Source: Bacilli bacterium (GTDB lineage: Bacteria > Bacillota_I > Bacilli_A > RFN20 > CAG-826). From it: DNA of 8,198 nt. The position numbers and the translations under genes are program-made. The stretch's first letter is position 1. The number at the start of each line of letters is the position of its first letter. The DNA lies in contig JAEDOI010000041.1 of NCBI GenBank assembly GCA_016302065.1, positions 1-8,198 of the forward strand. The letters are read 5' to 3'. Positions 6,635 through 8,198 of this stretch are shown piece by piece. Under the pieces are notes generated by a model. That model worked only from the letters and a program-made list of their open reading frames with translations. It had not been told where the DNA came from and did no database searches.

Positions 6635-6662
6635 TTTTTTGTATATTTTAAATTACAAAAAA
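6635..6662 (+). terminator. Weak hairpin after the first malQ (terminator candidate)
   Basis: TTTTTTGTA (6635-6643) and TACAAAAAA (6654-6662) form a perfect 9-bp stem with a 10-base loop. Only one G-C pair is present and the next T run starts six bases later (6668-6672), so termination would be inefficient. Confidence 0.3.
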
Positions 6663-6691
6663 TCAAATTTTTACAAATTATTTATATTTAT

Positions 6692-6720
6692 TCGACTATT
6701 ACGATATTTTAGTTTATAAT
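6692..6720 (+). promoter_or_regulatory. Probable promoter of the second malQ
   Basis: TCGACT (6692-6697), a 17-base spacer and a perfect TATAAT (6715-6720) predict a start near 6727. That leaves a short leader carrying GAGGA (6733-6737) before the ATG at 6745. Confidence 0.55.
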
Positions 6721-6744
6721 AATTTAAATATCGAGGACATTTAT

Positions 6745-8198
6745 ATGAAAAAAGATTTAGGTATTTTAATGCATATTTCAAGTTTACCTTCTAAATATGG
6801 AGTAGGGACATTAGGTAAAGAAGCTTATGAATTTGTTGATTTCCTTAAACAAAATAAATTAAATTTATGGCAAATTTTACCTTTAAATGTTACTAGTTTT
6901 GGAGATTCTCCATATCAATCTCCATCTAATTTTGGATTAAATTATTATTTTATTGATTTAGATATATTAATTAATAAAGGGTTATTAAAAGAAGAAGAGA
7001 TATCTTCTATAAAATTTTTTGATACTCTTGATAGAGTTAATTATGAATATCAATATAATAATAGATTAAATGTTTTAAGAATTGCTTATAATAGATTCGA
7101 TAAATCTAACAAGAAATTTAATACCTTTTTAAAAAGAAAAGATTATCGTGATTTTGCTTTCTTTATGGTATTAAAAAGAATTAATAATGGAAGACCTTGG
7201 TATCAATTTGATGATGAATATAAAACATATTCTAAAAAGTTAGAAACAAAAATTATTAAAGATTATAATGATGAATTCAATTTTTATATGTGGACGCAAT
7301 TTGAGTTTTTAAATCAATTTAAAGCTTTAAAAAGATATGCAAATAAAAACAATATAAAAATTATGGGTGATATGCCAATATATGTAGCCTATGATAGTGT
7401 AGAATGTTATAAATATCCTTCAATGTTCCAATTTAACGAATTTAAAGAACCAATTAATGTTGCAGGATGCCCACCAGATTGTTTTTCAGAAGATGGTCAA
7501 CTTTGGGGTAATCCTCTTTGGAACTGGGATAATTTAAAATTAACAAATTATAAATGGTATAAAGATAGAATTAAAAAGTCTTTAAAACTTTTTGATTATC
7601 TTAGAATTGATCATTTTAGGGGATTTAGTGGTTATTTCTCAATTCCTTTTAAAGATAAAACAGCAAGAAATGGAAAATGGATTAAAGGTCCAGGATATGA
7701 TTTATTTAAAGATTTAAAAGATTTACCAATTATTGCTGAAGATTTAGGTTCAATGGATGATGAATTTTATAAATTTAAAGATGAATGTGGCTTTCCTGGA
7801 ATGAAAATTGTTGATCAAGCATTAGATAATTTAGATGTAAATTCTGAATGGAGACCATCAAATATTACTTCAAATTATTTTGTATATGCTTCAACTCATG
7901 ATTCTCCAACTACTTTACAATTTATTGAAGAATCAGATGATAGTAGAAGAAATATTATGTTAACTGTCTTAAAAGATGAATGCAAGAAAATGAATCTTAA
8001 ATATATAAAAGACGAGGGAAATAATAGTGAAATTTTAGAAAAAATAGTTGAATTAACATTTGTAAATAAAGGAAAAGCAAGTGTAATTGCCATGCAAGAT
8101 TTATTAGGAATTGGAAAAGAAGGAAGGATGAATTTCCCTTCAACTTTATCTACCTTAAATTGGTCTTGGAGAATGAAAAAAGAAGACTTCTTAAATAA
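6745..8198 (+). CDS. malQ: 4-alpha-glucanotransferase (amylomaltase, GH77), 3' end cut by window edge
   Basis: Transfers glucan segments between maltodextrins and releases glucose; acts in cytoplasmic maltose, maltodextrin or glycogen use. The frame is open from ATG 6745 to the last base, giving 484 codons. GH77 enzymes of this class are about 500 residues, so only a short tail is missing. Motifs in order: ISSLPSKYGVGTLG (11-24), GDSPYQSPSNFG (53-64), GDMPIYVAYDS (208-218), the AGCPPDCFSEDGQLWGNP stretch (240-257), nucleophile D289 in RIDHFRGF, KGPGYDLF (314-321), acid/base E332 in IIAEDLG, transition-state stabiliser D386 in STHDSPTT, and GRMNFPSTLSTLNWSWR near the end (460-476). All three catalytic acids are present, unlike the upstream paralog. 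GAGGA seven bases before the ATG supports the start. It has its own promoter, with 140 bases separating the two genes. Confidence 0.96.
   Translation, partial: MKKDLGILMHISSLPSKYGVGTLGKEAYEFVDFLKQNKLNLWQILPLNVTSFGDSPYQSPSNFGLNYYFIDLDILINKGLLKEEEISSIKFFDTLDRVNYEYQYNNRLNVLRIAYNRFDKSNKKFNTFLKRKDYRDFAFFMVLKRINNGRPWYQFDDEYKTYSKKLETKIIKDYNDEFNFYMWTQFEFLNQFKALKRYANKNNIKIMGDMPIYVAYDSVECYKYPSMFQFNEFKEPINVAGCPPDCFSEDGQLWGNPLWNWDNLKLTNYKWYKDRIKKSLKLFDYLRIDHFRGFSGYFSIPFKDKTARNGKWIKGPGYDLFKDLKDLPIIAEDLGSMDDEFYKFKDECGFPGMKIVDQALDNLDVNSEWRPSNITSNYFVYASTHDSPTTLQFIEESDDSRRNIMLTVLKDECKKMNLKYIKDEGNNSEILEKIVELTFVNKGKASVIAMQDLLGIGKEGRMNFPSTLSTLNWSWRMKKEDFLN

Noticed and set aside
7896..8093. Small minus-strand open frame inside the second malQ
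   Set aside because: Antisense to the GH77 C-terminal region, with no homology signal or start context.
169..8198. Mycoplasma code 4 (UGA as Trp)
   Set aside because: All Trp positions in conserved motifs use TGG and the genes read through in the standard code. Every stop seen is TAA, so UGA use is not directly shown, but code 4 is not needed.

Overview
The window is strongly AT-rich, with long A/T runs between genes, TAA stops throughout and A/T-ending codons. Tryptophan is encoded by TGG and no gene needs TGA as a sense codon, so the standard bacterial code fits. The low GC, a T-box-controlled thrS, adjacent pfkA-pyk genes and 500-residue GH77 enzymes suggest a low-GC Bacillota or Mycoplasmatota-type bacterium that kept UGA as stop (for example Acholeplasma-like, RF39-like or Erysipelotrichia-like). 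The species cannot be named from the sequence.

Left part (1-2390): the last 29 codons of a + strand S1-domain gene end at 92. They face the convergent thrS (minus strand, 169-2097) across a strong intrinsic terminator. thrS carries a textbook T-box leader (about 2112-2336) with its own promoter, so its expression should follow tRNA-Thr charging.

Middle (2388-4815): pfkA and pyk form a minus-strand glycolytic operon. pyk follows the pfkA stop by one base and has no Shine-Dalgarno sequence, which suggests translational coupling. Both catalytic cores are recognisable, but PfkA has lost several residues of the classical ADP/PEP effector site.

Right part (4816-8198): a 280-base divergent control region separates the glycolysis operon from two tandem GH77 (4-alpha-glucanotransferase, MalQ) paralogs on the + strand. 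The second copy (6745 to the window edge, 3' end cut off) has the complete catalytic triad. The first copy (5090-6604) is an intact 504-residue protein, but its nucleophile Asp is Asn, its acid/base Glu is Ser and the invariant Arg before the nucleophile is Lys. It is probably a conserved pseudoenzyme, and its GTG start sits exactly where transcription is predicted to begin, so its mRNA looks leaderless.

Together the right and middle parts describe a route from maltodextrin or glycogen (MalQ) to hexose phosphate and through the committed and final steps of glycolysis (PfkA, Pyk). The pseudoenzyme/enzyme MalQ pair, with a related CGATAAWATCG motif in both malQ upstream regions, is the most unusual element here. 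No mobile element, CRISPR, tRNA or rRNA was seen.
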